A stretch of DNA of 64,000 nucleotides. Source: Marinifilum breve. Lineage in GTDB: Bacteria; Bacteroidota; Bacteroidia; Bacteroidales; Marinifilaceae. Shown here in pieces: positions 53,468 to 61,948 of this stretch. Position 1 is the first letter of the stretch, and every line of letters starts with the position of its first letter. The notes below the pieces were generated by a model that worked only from the letters and a program-made list of their open reading frames with translations, had not been told where the DNA came from and ran no database searches. The stretch is from assembly GCF_003202155.1 (NCBI RefSeq), contig NZ_QFLI01000003.1, forward strand, positions 496,001 through 560,000, in the 5' to 3' direction. Both the position numbers and the translations under genes were made by a program.

Positions 53468-53893
53468 TTACCTATATTGAATAAACTTATTCACAATTCT
53501 ATCGAAGGCTGCCAAAGAAGCCATGGCTACTACAACAATATAAACAATTACAGGAATCTTCGACAAGCTAACAAAAACGCCATTTAATAATTGATTAATA
53601 GGTGTTAAGAATAATTTATCCAGTTGCGCAAAAAATGGATGCTCTAAACCGCTAACCAAGGTTCTTACATCGGTTCCAAGCAATATTATTGCTAGTACTA
53701 CTATTAAGCCAATAATTCCTAGCCATTGCTTTCTTGACCTTGTTTGTTTTACTTCAATTGGTTTTGCCAACCAATCTTGCATCACATCATCCATTACCTT
53801 GTTGGTAAACCTATCTGATGGTTCTTCCAACTCCACATCTTTCATCAAATCTTTAATGAATTCGTCTTTATAGATATCTTCTTGCTTGTTCAT
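53468..53893 (-). CDS. membrane protein downstream of an ECF sigma factor (possible anti-sigma-like partner)
   Basis: 141 residues. The cytoplasmic N-terminus of about 50 residues (IKDLMKDVELEEPSDRFTNKVMDDVMQDW) resembles the short helical head of small anti-sigma-type proteins, followed by a TM (WLGIIGLIVVLAIILLG), a loop and a second TM near 110-130 (VIVYIVVVAMASLAAF). There is no HxxxCxxC zinc motif. The sigma gene starts 20 bases upstream. I do not recognise a named family. Confidence 0.75.
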   Translation of the reverse strand: MNKQEDIYKDEFIKDLMKDVELEEPSDRFTNKVMDDVMQDWLAKPIEVKQTRSRKQWLGIIGLIVVLAIILLGTDVRTLVSGLEHPFFAQLDKLFLTPINQLLNGVFVSLSKIPVIVYIVVVAMASLAAFDRIVNKFIQYR

Positions 53894-53913
53894 GGTTTTC
53901 TATTTTTAGAAAT

Positions 53914-54489
53914 CTATAATATTGTTTTTAGCTCTCCGTGTAAAATTGTTTCCAGTTGGGAATACAATTTTTTTCGTGCACGATGCAGCTTTACTTTCAC
54001 ATTTGACTGGCTTAATCCGGTAACTTCACAAACTTCGTCTACCGAATTTTCTTCCAGATAAAATAGAGTTAATAACGTCCTGTCTTCAGCATTCATCTGT
54101 TGCAATGCCTTCGTTAAGTAATTTTTTCTTTCATCCGAACGAAGCTCTTGCAATGTCGATTGAGTCGATTTTATATTTACAGATGCCGAATAATCTTCAT
54201 CAATAGAGCTTACATCAAGCTTTTTTTTTCTCAATCGAGATATTGCTGTATTGTAGATGATTCTATACACCCAAGTTGAAAATTTAGCATCTCCTTTATA
54301 GGTATCCAATGCTTGATAAGCCTTCAAGAAAGCATCTTGAGCAACCTCTTCGGCATCTTCACGATTTCCCATTAACTGCAAAGCTACATTAAAAGCCATT
54401 TTCTTGTATTTATCAACAAGAACAGCATATGCACCAGGATCTCCTTCCTTTATTTTCGCAATATAATAGCTATCTCTTTTTAATGCCAT
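53914..54489 (-). CDS. ECF-subfamily RNA polymerase sigma factor
   Basis: 191 residues with sigma2 (YAVLVDKYKKMAFNVALQLMGNREDAEEVAQDAFLKAYQAL, FSTWVYRIIYNTAISRLRK) and sigma4 (LTKALQQMNAEDRTLLTLFYLEENSVDEVCEVTGLSQSNVKVKLHRARKKL). It directs RNA polymerase to a stress or envelope regulon, probably held by the membrane protein encoded next. The start is a clean ATG with MALKRDSYYIAKI. Confidence 0.94.
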   Translation of the reverse strand: MALKRDSYYIAKIKEGDPGAYAVLVDKYKKMAFNVALQLMGNREDAEEVAQDAFLKAYQALDTYKGDAKFSTWVYRIIYNTAISRLRKKKLDVSSIDEDYSASVNIKSTQSTLQELRSDERKNYLTKALQQMNAEDRTLLTLFYLEENSVDEVCEVTGLSQSNVKVKLHRARKKLYSQLETILHGELKTIL

Positions 54490-54853
54490 ATAAAATCAAA
54501 CTTTCAACTCTCAACAAAATCTCATCAATTAAAAAGACAATTCTTTATTGAAAAATGTTGCTTCAAAATCAAAATTTAAACTTTTATTGAATCATCTGTA
54601 ACTTAGACGCACAAGTATTCGGTTCGGTTACAGGCTATAGAAAATAAGTTCAACATTTCTTTTTTTTAACTCAATACATGCAATTTAAGGCAATGATTTC
54701 CATATAAATAATTTATCACGTTAAAACTTTCTTAAAATTTTTTGTAACCGATTTAAAAAAGGTTGCGTCATAAAGTTGAAAGCAAAAATCAATAAGCGAT
54801 TTTAGTTTTGAAATAATAAATAAAATTGAAGTTTAACCTTAAAATCACATAAT
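54490..54853. promoter_or_regulatory. divergent promoter region of the ECF sigma and DUF6249 genes
   Basis: 364 AT-rich bases. On the plus strand TAGTTTTG at 54803-54810 matches the -7 consensus exactly, 43 bases before the DUF6249 start. The sigma-factor promoter on the other strand was not resolved. Confidence 0.5.
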
Positions 54854-55189
54854 ATGGAATGGACAGGTATTGTAGCAATTATTTCTTTCTTTTCATTTAT
54901 CCCAATAATTATTTTCTTGGTACACAGACATAAAGAAAGAAAAGCATTAATCGAAAAAGGTATGGATATTAGTTTATTACAAGGAGAAAAAAAGTGTAGC
55001 ACACTTGAAAGTTTAAAGTATGGCATTTTATTAATTGGATTGGCAGCAGGAATCCTAATTGGTAACATTCTGGATGCCTACACAAGATTAAACGAAGAAG
55101 TTGCTTACTTTTCAATGATCTTCTTATTTGGTGGATTGGCTCTGTTAATTTTTTACAGCATTGCCAAAAAGCAACAAGAAACTGAATAG
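54854..55189 (+). CDS. DUF6249-type small membrane protein
   Basis: 111 residues with three membrane helices (VAIISFFSFIPIIIFLV; GILLIGLAAGILIGNIL; FSMIFLFGGLALLIFYSIA) and a charged loop HRHKERKALIEKGMDISL after the first. This layout, with the K/R-rich RKALIEKG motif, is the Bacteroidota DUF6249 family of unknown function. It lies divergently next to the ECF sigma gene, so it may be part of its regulon. Confidence 0.8.
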   Translation: MEWTGIVAIISFFSFIPIIIFLVHRHKERKALIEKGMDISLLQGEKKCSTLESLKYGILLIGLAAGILIGNILDAYTRLNEEVAYFSMIFLFGGLALLIFYSIAKKQQETE

Positions 55190-55210
55190 TTTGAATAATT
55201 TACCCCAAAC

Positions 55211-55244
55211 AAAAAATGCGCTTCGAATTGAAGCGCATTTTTTT
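55211..55244. terminator. bidirectional terminator between DUF6249 and the M64 peptidase
   Basis: ATGCGCTTC and GAAGCGCAT form a perfect stem flanked by A- and T-tracts between convergent genes. Confidence 0.9.
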
Positions 55245-55262
55245 ATATCAAAACATTACCTA

Positions 55263-56546
55263 CTATTTACCTATATGAAATAGAATCACCTTTTCGGCTG
55301 CTCTTTCACAAACAGGGCAAAAGTGTTTCTCATTGTTCGATTTCATTTTACAATCCTGAACTGGAGAGTAAATCCCTTTTGCCATATAGCCTCCTCCTTC
55401 AAACACTCCTAATGTTTTTTCATATTCAGATGTTCGTGGTGTTGGTACTGGAGTTGACTCATCCAACATGTCTTTCCATTTCGAGTCAAAATCAACCATA
55501 GTTGTAATGTTTGGTTCCCATGGCTCAACCTCCAGATTGTAAAAGCCATCGTAAGCCACTGTTGAATTGTAATACTCATCTCCAAGGCCAACAAATCCAT
55601 GTCCAAATTCATGACTTGACACTTCATAGCTTAGCTGGTGATCAGCCGAACAACTTGAATAATAGTTGTAAAAACCACCTCCTCCATAACGATCGGTATT
55701 AATCAACACAAAAATCTGATCGTAAGGTACATTTGCACTAATATCGTGCAATGCTTTAATATCAAACGTCGTTAAGTATCGAGGTACATCGAAGGTGTAA
55801 AATGTAGTATTTACGGCCGTATTCTTATAAATATTCTCTCCTGGAACATCAGTTCCTGATTCTTCCGATGCAGATTCCAAGGCATAAATATTGAAGTTTT
55901 CTGCATACTTATCAAAGGGAGGAACATCCAACAGATAACCTGTAACTCTTTTTACATCTGCTCTAAATTTTTCCATTTCTTCAGGTGTATACCCTTCTGC
56001 AATAAAAGCGATATCCACACTTTTATCAGAACTCCCTTTACCCATAAGTTTGGTATAAGGAACTGCCATTGGCTTTTCTCTGCCAATGAAATAATTCGTA
56101 GGATCAATTGTATATTCCCAAATTTGCTCCATGCTTCCATCCCATTTTCTTGATTCTAACACAAATCGAGCTTTATTTTTGGGATACGGCATCACATTTA
56201 CCTGATAGAATGCTTTCTTCAATTCCTTAGCCTCAGCAGTTGTTTGCCACTCCTGAAACAGAGAATTAAAACCTTTAGAATAAATCAATTCTCCCGATTC
56301 AACATCATACAATTTGAATGCAAAAGTTCCATATCCAAATTTATCCACAAGATTTACTGTACTTCCTCCCCAGTGAGGTTCCTCTTTTAACTCCTTTAAA
56401 AATACGGTTTGAGATTTTGCATCACCTCCCATCAAATAGTCAATTCGAAGGGTTTTATTTTCGAAGTATTTTTCAAATTTATTTTGTGCATTGCAAAAAG
56501 TACTTAGTGCAATAAACATCAAAATTAGTAATGGTTTTAGGTTCAT
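55263..56546 (-). CDS. IgA-peptidase M64-family metalloprotease
   Basis: 427 residues with a signal peptide (STFCNAQ). An N-terminal M64_N-like beta domain (TLRIDYLMGGDAKSQTVFL) of about 130 residues precedes the peptidase: VDIAFIAEGYTPEEM, VLINTDRYGGGGFYNYYSS and the zinc motif SSHEFGHGFVGLGDEY, then a Cys-rich end (CKMKSNNEKHFCPVCERA). It is secreted or surface-exposed and cuts an unknown protein. It is monocistronic. Confidence 0.92.
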   Translation of the reverse strand: MNLKPLLILMFIALSTFCNAQNKFEKYFENKTLRIDYLMGGDAKSQTVFLKELKEEPHWGGSTVNLVDKFGYGTFAFKLYDVESGELIYSKGFNSLFQEWQTTAEAKELKKAFYQVNVMPYPKNKARFVLESRKWDGSMEQIWEYTIDPTNYFIGREKPMAVPYTKLMGKGSSDKSVDIAFIAEGYTPEEMEKFRADVKRVTGYLLDVPPFDKYAENFNIYALESASEESGTDVPGENIYKNTAVNTTFYTFDVPRYLTTFDIKALHDISANVPYDQIFVLINTDRYGGGGFYNYYSSCSADHQLSYEVSSHEFGHGFVGLGDEYYNSTVAYDGFYNLEVEPWEPNITTMVDFDSKWKDMLDESTPVPTPRTSEYEKTLGVFEGGGYMAKGIYSPVQDCKMKSNNEKHFCPVCERAAEKVILFHIGK

Positions 56547-56706
56547 TTTACGATTGTTTAAGTTGAAGTGATAAAAGTACGAATAATTAAGGATGAGAAT
56601 TAACCATTAATTACAAGATTTTTGATAATAAAAGATTCACATTTTTCTTTTCCTAATCGAAATAGATATCTTAGATTTTTAATTCACACACAAATTTAAT
56701 TCGACC

Positions 56707-57945
56707 ATGAAAGAACTATTAGGCATTCAATTAAAGAACTGGCTAATCAACGAAGGCATTTCAGAATATTGGGCTGTTTTACTACAATCAGTCATTGCAG
56801 CAGTTGTTGTAATTCTTATCGCTTGGTTATCTGATTATATTGCCAAAAAGATCTTAATCGCGTTTATCACCAGGGTTGTTCGAAAAACCAAAACCCACTG
56901 GGATGATATCCTGTTAGAACGCAAAGTTTTTAATAAGATCTCACATTTTGCACCAGCAATAATTATCTATTCAAGTGCAAGTTTAATTGATCATGAAAGC
57001 TGGAGTAATCTTATTGAAAATGGAGCATATGTCTACATGGTTGTCCTTGCAATTATGCTTCTTGATACTTTCTTAAGTGCTAGTAACGATATTTACAACA
57101 CAATGCCGGTTAGCAAAACACGACCGATTAAAGGATATATACAAATTGTAAAAATATTCTTTTATGCTTTGGGAATTATTGCGATAATCGCTGTTTTGTT
57201 CGATAAGAATCCATTAACAATTATTGCCGGAATGGGTGCATTCGCGGCTGTTATCCTGTTAATTTTCAAGGATACGATCTTAGGTTTTGTAGCTTCCATT
57301 CAGCTATCGGCCAATAAAATGGTGAATATTGGAGATTGGATTACCATGCCATCGAAAGGAGCAGATGGAACTGTAATTGATATCAGTTTAAATACTGTAA
57401 AAGTTCAAAACTGGGATAAAACAATCAGTACAATTCCAACATATGCCTTGGTTTCCGAATCATTCAACAATTGGAAAGGAATGGAAGAATCGGGAGGTAG
57501 AAGAATTAAAAGACACTTAAATATCGATGTTAAATCCATTCATTTTCTTTCTGAAGAAGACATCAATAAGTTTGAACAAATCAATTTGATTCAAGATTAT
57601 ATGAAAGAAAAGAAAGAAGAAATTCAAGCTTCTAATCCCGAAGGTGAGATTCCTGTAAATCAAAGAAGACTCACAAATGTTGGAACATTCAGAAAATACA
57701 TTGAATCATATCTTCAGAATCATCCTAAAATTCATAAGAATATGACTTTTCTTGTGCGTCAATTACAACCATCTGAAAAGGGTTTACCAATTGAGATATA
57801 TGTATTTTCTAACGATCAGGCTTGGGCGAACTATGAAGCCATTCAGGCCGATATTTTCGATCACATTTTTGCGATTGTACCTGAATTCAATTTAAAAGTC
57901 TTCCAGAATCCTACTGGTGATGATTTTCAAAAATTAATGAACTAA
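56707..57945 (+). CDS. MscS-family mechanosensitive channel
   Basis: 412 residues, five or so N-terminal helices, then the pore-lining TM3 and beta domain (PLTIIAGMGAFAAVILLIFKDTILGFVASIQ, GDWITMPSKGADGTVIDISLNTVKVQNWD, STIPTYALVSESFNNW). The inserted region after the beta domain (GRRIKRHLNIDV) resembles YbdG-type channels. It opens on membrane tension to release osmolytes. The SemiSWEET gene follows after 6 bases. Confidence 0.93.
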   Translation: MKELLGIQLKNWLINEGISEYWAVLLQSVIAAVVVILIAWLSDYIAKKILIAFITRVVRKTKTHWDDILLERKVFNKISHFAPAIIIYSSASLIDHESWSNLIENGAYVYMVVLAIMLLDTFLSASNDIYNTMPVSKTRPIKGYIQIVKIFFYALGIIAIIAVLFDKNPLTIIAGMGAFAAVILLIFKDTILGFVASIQLSANKMVNIGDWITMPSKGADGTVIDISLNTVKVQNWDKTISTIPTYALVSESFNNWKGMEESGGRRIKRHLNIDVKSIHFLSEEDINKFEQINLIQDYMKEKKEEIQASNPEGEIPVNQRRLTNVGTFRKYIESYLQNHPKIHKNMTFLVRQLQPSEKGLPIEIYVFSNDQAWANYEAIQADIFDHIFAIVPEFNLKVFQNPTGDDFQKLMN

Positions 57946-57951
57946 TTATAA

Positions 57952-58245
57952 ATGAAGAGTATCTTAAAAAAGCTCGATTTTTTCGAGTCCTTGGGCTGGT
58001 TTGGTAATATCATCCTCAGCATTGGAGTGATTCCGCAAGTTGTTCAAACGTGGAAAACACATGATGTTGATAGTTTTAACTGGCCCTTTCTGCTAATGTG
58101 GGCTTTTGGTGTGCTGTTTACTTTTATCTATATTGTGAACGGTGATTTAAAAACAGATAAAAGACAATATCCACTTTGGTTAAACTATATGGTGAACATT
58201 GTGGCAACTTTTTATCTCTGTTATGCCAAACTGATTTATTCTTAA
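57952..58245 (+). CDS. SemiSWEET-type PQ-loop sugar transporter
   Basis: 97 residues with three membrane helices. The PQ motif is present (SIGVIPQVVQTWKTHDVDSFNW). SemiSWEETs work as dimers and pass small sugars down their gradient. It is transcribed with the MscS gene (6-base gap) and the chalcone-isomerase-like gene (13-base gap). Confidence 0.85.
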   Translation: MKSILKKLDFFESLGWFGNIILSIGVIPQVVQTWKTHDVDSFNWPFLLMWAFGVLFTFIYIVNGDLKTDKRQYPLWLNYMVNIVATFYLCYAKLIYS

Positions 58246-58258
58246 AGTTAATATTGAT

Positions 58259-58813
58259 ATGAAGAAGTTATTTACCCTTTTACTTATACTTTGCTGTTTT
58301 AACTCATTTGCACAAACTAAGGTTGGCGGAGTTGAATTGCCATCTGAAATAATGGTGAAAGAGACCAAGTTACAATTGCAAGGAGCTGGTACCAGAGTTA
58401 AACTTTGGATGGATATGTATGCAATGGGATTGTATTTGGAAAGTAAAACCAATGATGCATCACAAATCATTAATGCTGACAAAAGCATGGGCATTCGTCT
58501 TGAAATTATTTCGGGCTTAATTACGGCCGAAAAAATGGAGAAAGCCACAAGAGATGGATTTAAAAATTCAACCAAAAACAACACCAAACCAATTGATTCC
58601 AGAATAAATGATTTCCTATCAGTATTTTTAAGCGGTGTAGAAAAAAAAGATGTGTTTGAGTTTGTTTACAATCCTTCAGAAGGAAGTTTGATTTATAAAA
58701 ATGGTGAACTTAAAAAGGAGATTGAAGGATTGGATTTTAAAAAAGCTCTTTTTGGCATTTGGCTTTGTAATAAACCTGCTGATAAAAACTTAAAAGAAGA
58801 TCTGCTTAAATAG
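58259..58813 (+). CDS. chalcone-isomerase-like periplasmic protein
   Basis: 184 residues with a signal peptide (CCFNSFAQ). The fold pattern KVGGVELPSEIMV, QGAGTRVKLWMDMYAMGLYL and the later FEFVYNPSEGSLIY, ALFGIWLCNKPADKNLKEDLL match the bacterial chalcone-isomerase-like family. These proteins are thought to bind lipids or fatty acids rather than act on flavonoids. It ends the MscS operon at a terminator. Confidence 0.85.
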   Translation: MKKLFTLLLILCCFNSFAQTKVGGVELPSEIMVKETKLQLQGAGTRVKLWMDMYAMGLYLESKTNDASQIINADKSMGIRLEIISGLITAEKMEKATRDGFKNSTKNNTKPIDSRINDFLSVFLSGVEKKDVFEFVYNPSEGSLIYKNGELKKEIEGLDFKKALFGIWLCNKPADKNLKEDLLK

Positions 58814-58834
58814 AATCAAAAAAGAATAGTAAAG

Positions 58835-58862
58835 GAGTGATTTTTAGATCACTCTTTTTTTA
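58835..58862 (+). terminator. terminator of the MscS operon
   Basis: GAGTGAT and ATCACTC pair around TTTTAG and are followed by TTTTTTT, about 22 bases after the stop. Confidence 0.85.
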
Positions 58863-59009
58863 TTGCATAAAAATTGAAATTGCTTTCTAAATAAAAATTT
58901 AGAAGATGCAGTTCAAAAAAAAACTTTATCTTAGCGCCCACACCAAACTTATTATCCCTAGGGATAAACACTTTTATTACAAATCTTTCGGACTTTAGAA
59001 ATCTGTTTC

Positions 59010-59038
59010 TTGAGAAGATATTTTGCACCCTAAATTTG
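59010..59038 (+). promoter_or_regulatory. promoter of the KAS III-like gene
   Basis: TTG at 59010-59012 and TAAATTTG at 59031-59038 are separated by 18 bases, close to the Bacteroidota -33/-7 arrangement with an exact -7 match. The predicted transcription start near 59045 excludes the ATG at 59036 as a usable start codon. Confidence 0.6.
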
Positions 59039-59062
59039 CGTGCATTTTGTGAAACAAAAACA

Positions 59063-60154
59063 ATGACAATGAGTACCAAGAGATTTTCTAAAATTGTAGG
59101 TTCAGGTAGTTATCTACCGAGTATAGAAGTTAAAAACTCACACTTTTTGAACCATGATTTTTTTGAACCCAACGGACAAAAAATTGAAACTCCAAACGAG
59201 GAAATAATTGAAAAATTCCGTGAAATTACCGGAATTGAGGAAAGAAAATATGCTACGGATGAGCAGCAAGCATCGGATTTGGCTTATTTGGCTGCAAAAG
59301 ATGCATTAGACTCGTCGAACATCGATAAAGAAAGTATTGATTATATTCTGGTTGCGCACAACTATGGTGATATAAAACCAAATTCAACTTTAACAAGTCA
59401 ACTTCCATGTTTGGCTGCGAAAGTGAAAAACCTACTGCAAATTGAAAACCCAAGATGTATTGCTTACGATATTCTATTTGGATGTCCTGGTTGGGTTCAG
59501 TTAATGATTCAAGCCAACTATTACATCAAATCGGGAGATGCCAACAGAGTGTTGGTAATTGGTGCAGAAACACTATCACGTGTTTGTGATCCACATGACA
59601 GAGATAGTATGATTTATTCCGATGGAGCCGGCGCCACTATTTTGGAAGCTAGTGAATCGGAAGAAGAAACTGGAATTCTATCTCATGCAATGAGAACCGA
59701 CACCAAAGATCAGGCATATTTTTTAAGAACAGACATTTCGGACAATGCTGATTTTGAAGGAAACAGCAACAGCCATTTCATTAAAATGTATGGTCGTAAA
59801 ATTTACGAATACGCAATTACCAACGTACCTGGAGTTGTAAAGGAAAGTATCGATAAAGCAGGTTTGGATATCAAAGACATTAAGAAAATTCTGATACACC
59901 AGGCAAATGAGAAAATGGACGAAGCCATTGGTAAACGTTTGTTCAGGTTGTACAAAGAAAGAGAGGTGCCGGAAGATATCATGCCAATTATTCTTCAAAA
60001 AATGGGTAACAATTCTGTGGCCACCGTTCCTGTTCTTTACGATCAAATTGCAAAAGGGACTTTAAATGGTCACACTTTAAATCCAGGTGACTATGTTGTG
60101 TTTGCTTCTGTTGGTGCGGGAATGAACATTAACTCTTTTGTATATAAAGTGTAA
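59063..60154 (+). CDS. 3-oxoacyl-ACP synthase III-like (KAS III/FabH family)
   Basis: About 363 residues. I place the start at 59063 (or 59069) because the promoter at 59010-59038 overlaps the longer alternative. Catalytic Cys is in ILFGCPGWVQ, His in ILIHQANEKM and Asn in MGNNSVATVP, the Cys-His-Asn triad. It condenses an acyl-CoA with malonyl-ACP or a related acceptor. The protein is about 40 residues longer than housekeeping FabH (insert near 35-55, PNGQKIETPNEEI), so it may be a secondary KAS III for branched or special lipids. Confidence 0.87.
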   Translation: MTMSTKRFSKIVGSGSYLPSIEVKNSHFLNHDFFEPNGQKIETPNEEIIEKFREITGIEERKYATDEQQASDLAYLAAKDALDSSNIDKESIDYILVAHNYGDIKPNSTLTSQLPCLAAKVKNLLQIENPRCIAYDILFGCPGWVQLMIQANYYIKSGDANRVLVIGAETLSRVCDPHDRDSMIYSDGAGATILEASESEEETGILSHAMRTDTKDQAYFLRTDISDNADFEGNSNSHFIKMYGRKIYEYAITNVPGVVKESIDKAGLDIKDIKKILIHQANEKMDEAIGKRLFRLYKEREVPEDIMPIILQKMGNNSVATVPVLYDQIAKGTLNGHTLNPGDYVVFASVGAGMNINSFVYKV

Positions 60155-60210
60155 ATGGAACTTTAAATGTTAAAATTTTAATCTTTTTAATAAAGATTTA
60201 TCTAAATGTG

Positions 60211-60240
60211 TTGGATTCAAAAATAATTTTTCTAAATTAG
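60211..60240 (+). promoter_or_regulatory. candidate promoter for a small RNA
   Basis: TTG at 60211-60213 and TAAATTAG at 60233-60240 (one mismatch to TAnnTTTG) are separated by 19 bases, placing a start near 60247, which is the base where a pairing arm begins. Confidence 0.4.
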
Positions 60241-60246
60241 CAGGGC

Positions 60247-60387
60247 TGAATCTGATAGAGGCTAGAAAATTAAAGGGATTGAGGAGAATAAGATATTATC
60301 AGATTTGATTTTGGAATTGCATTCTAACCCTAAAATTACTATACAATATTACCCGAATTAACACTTGTTGGTTCGGGTAATTTTTTG
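60247..60387 (+). ncRNA. candidate small RNA, about 140 nt
   Basis: The predicted transcript begins GAATCTGATA and its first arm (AATCTGATA, 60249-60257) pairs perfectly with TATCAGATT (60297-60305). A small GAAT-TGC-ATTC hairpin follows, and a perfect 10-base-pair stem with T-tract (ATTACCCGAA...TTCGGGTAAT, 60348-60381) ends it. No reading frame is visible inside. The terminator could instead serve the upstream KAS III gene. Confidence 0.4.
60348..60387 (+). terminator. strong rho-independent terminator
   Basis: ATTACCCGAA and TTCGGGTAAT are perfectly complementary over ten bases, with a 14-base loop and a following T run. It lies 193 bases after the KAS III-like stop and 142 bases before the next gene. 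Confidence 0.88.
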
Positions 60388-60529
60388 CTCCATTTTAAAT
60401 TGTGATTTAAAATGCATAAGTGTACAATTGATCATTTTAAGATTCAAGTGCAGAGAAAGAATCCAAATTAGATCAGCTAAATGGATTCCCTAAAAAAATC
60501 CTTTATCTTTCTGCTCTAAGCCTAATCAA

Positions 60530-61903
60530 ATGAACCCAATTTACCAAATATCACTTCTTACCTGTCTGATTTTTTCAATTATTCTGTTTGCAGGTTTACT
60601 TTACGCATGCATTGTTTTTTATCAGGAAAAGGAGAGAAGAGCTGGATTCAGAGCTCTCTTACTTGCTTTACTACTCCCACCTATTTACCTGATTACATGG
60701 CATTACAACTGGGAAGTTGTAGCTCTCATCCTTACAGCCGATCTTTTGATTACTGGAATTCTGTTTTTTATTCCTTTTGGCAATAAGAAAAACATCACCG
60801 ATGATTTTCCTCAAACACAAATTGATGAAAGAGATATCATGTTTTCACGCAATGAACTGAAAGAAAACACTGAAAGATACGATGAATATTATTCTAAAAA
60901 TCCAGACAAATTAAAACTGGATAATGAGTTTAGAAAAGAACCCGGATTAACTGCAGAGAAATCCATTTTCTTTAATGAACTGGCATACAAGGCTGCCAAT
61001 GCCAGCTTTTATACGGTTGATCAATTTCATCAAGCTGTAGATGGTGATATCAATCCCACAAAATCCAGTATATCAAAAAGCGAATTAAGTAAGTTTATAA
61101 AGGATTGGAGCCGAAAACTAGGGGCTTTAAAAGTAGGAATTACTGAATTGAAAGATTATCATTTTTATTCTCATAAAGGAAGAGGCAATGAATATGGAGA
61201 TCCTATTAAGAGTAATCATTCACATGCCATTGCCTTTACTGTTGAAATGAACCAGGAGATGGTTGCTGCTGCTCCACAATCCTCCATTGTAATGGAATCG
61301 GCACAACAATATTTAGAAGCTGGACGAATTGCAGTTCAATTGGCACAATTCGTAAGAAGCCTGGGATTTTCTGCCAGAGCTCATATCGATGGGAATTACC
61401 AAATTGTTTGCCCTTTGGTTGCTCGAGATGCAGGTCTGGGTGAAATAGGCAGAATGGGTTTACTAATGACTCCTAAAGAAGGTCCACGAGTAAGATTGGG
61501 AGTGGTTACCACAGAATTTAAACTGGATACTGATAAGAGAACAAAGGACAATGCGATGCTTGATTTCTGTTTGCAATGTAAGAAATGTGCAGAGGTTTGT
61601 CCGAGTAAATCCATATCATTTGATGATCCAAAACTTGTAAATGGAATTAAAAGGTGGCAAATTAATTCGGAATCCTGCTTTACCTATTGGTGCAAAGCTG
61701 GCACCGATTGCGGCCGTTGCATGGCTTGTTGTCCTTACTCTCATCCCAATAATTTACTGCACAATTTCATTCGCTTGGGAATTAAAAAATCTGCTCTATT
61801 CAGAATTCTGGCCGTTCACTTGGATGATTTCTTTTATGGAAGGAAACCAAAATCTGCAGATCTTCCTGGTTGGATTCCAAAAAACGAAAAGGCGCAGAAA
61901 TAA
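60530..61903 (+). CDS. membrane-anchored reductive-dehalogenase-like Fe-S protein
   Basis: 457 residues. Three N-terminal TM helices (about 5-30, 40-56, 62-80) precede a large soluble region (SKSELSKFIKDWSRKLGALKVGIT, HAIAFTVEM) that resembles the corrinoid-binding RdhA/QueG fold. Two clusters end it: CLQCKKCAEVCP (CxxCxxCxxxCP) and a second Cys-rich segment ending CGRCMACCPYSHP. True RdhA proteins have a Tat leader and a separate RdhB anchor; this one has its own anchor and no leader, and no rdhB or corrinoid gene is near. A role in reducing an unknown substrate is inferred; QueG-type epoxyqueuosine reductase is less likely given the TM segments. Confidence 0.78.
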   Translation: MNPIYQISLLTCLIFSIILFAGLLYACIVFYQEKERRAGFRALLLALLLPPIYLITWHYNWEVVALILTADLLITGILFFIPFGNKKNITDDFPQTQIDERDIMFSRNELKENTERYDEYYSKNPDKLKLDNEFRKEPGLTAEKSIFFNELAYKAANASFYTVDQFHQAVDGDINPTKSSISKSELSKFIKDWSRKLGALKVGITELKDYHFYSHKGRGNEYGDPIKSNHSHAIAFTVEMNQEMVAAAPQSSIVMESAQQYLEAGRIAVQLAQFVRSLGFSARAHIDGNYQIVCPLVARDAGLGEIGRMGLLMTPKEGPRVRLGVVTTEFKLDTDKRTKDNAMLDFCLQCKKCAEVCPSKSISFDDPKLVNGIKRWQINSESCFTYWCKAGTDCGRCMACCPYSHPNNLLHNFIRLGIKKSALFRILAVHLDDFFYGRKPKSADLPGWIPKNEKAQK

Positions 61904-61948
61904 AATTCCTACGCCTTAACAAATGATCGTTGAGTTAAAAATCTTTAT

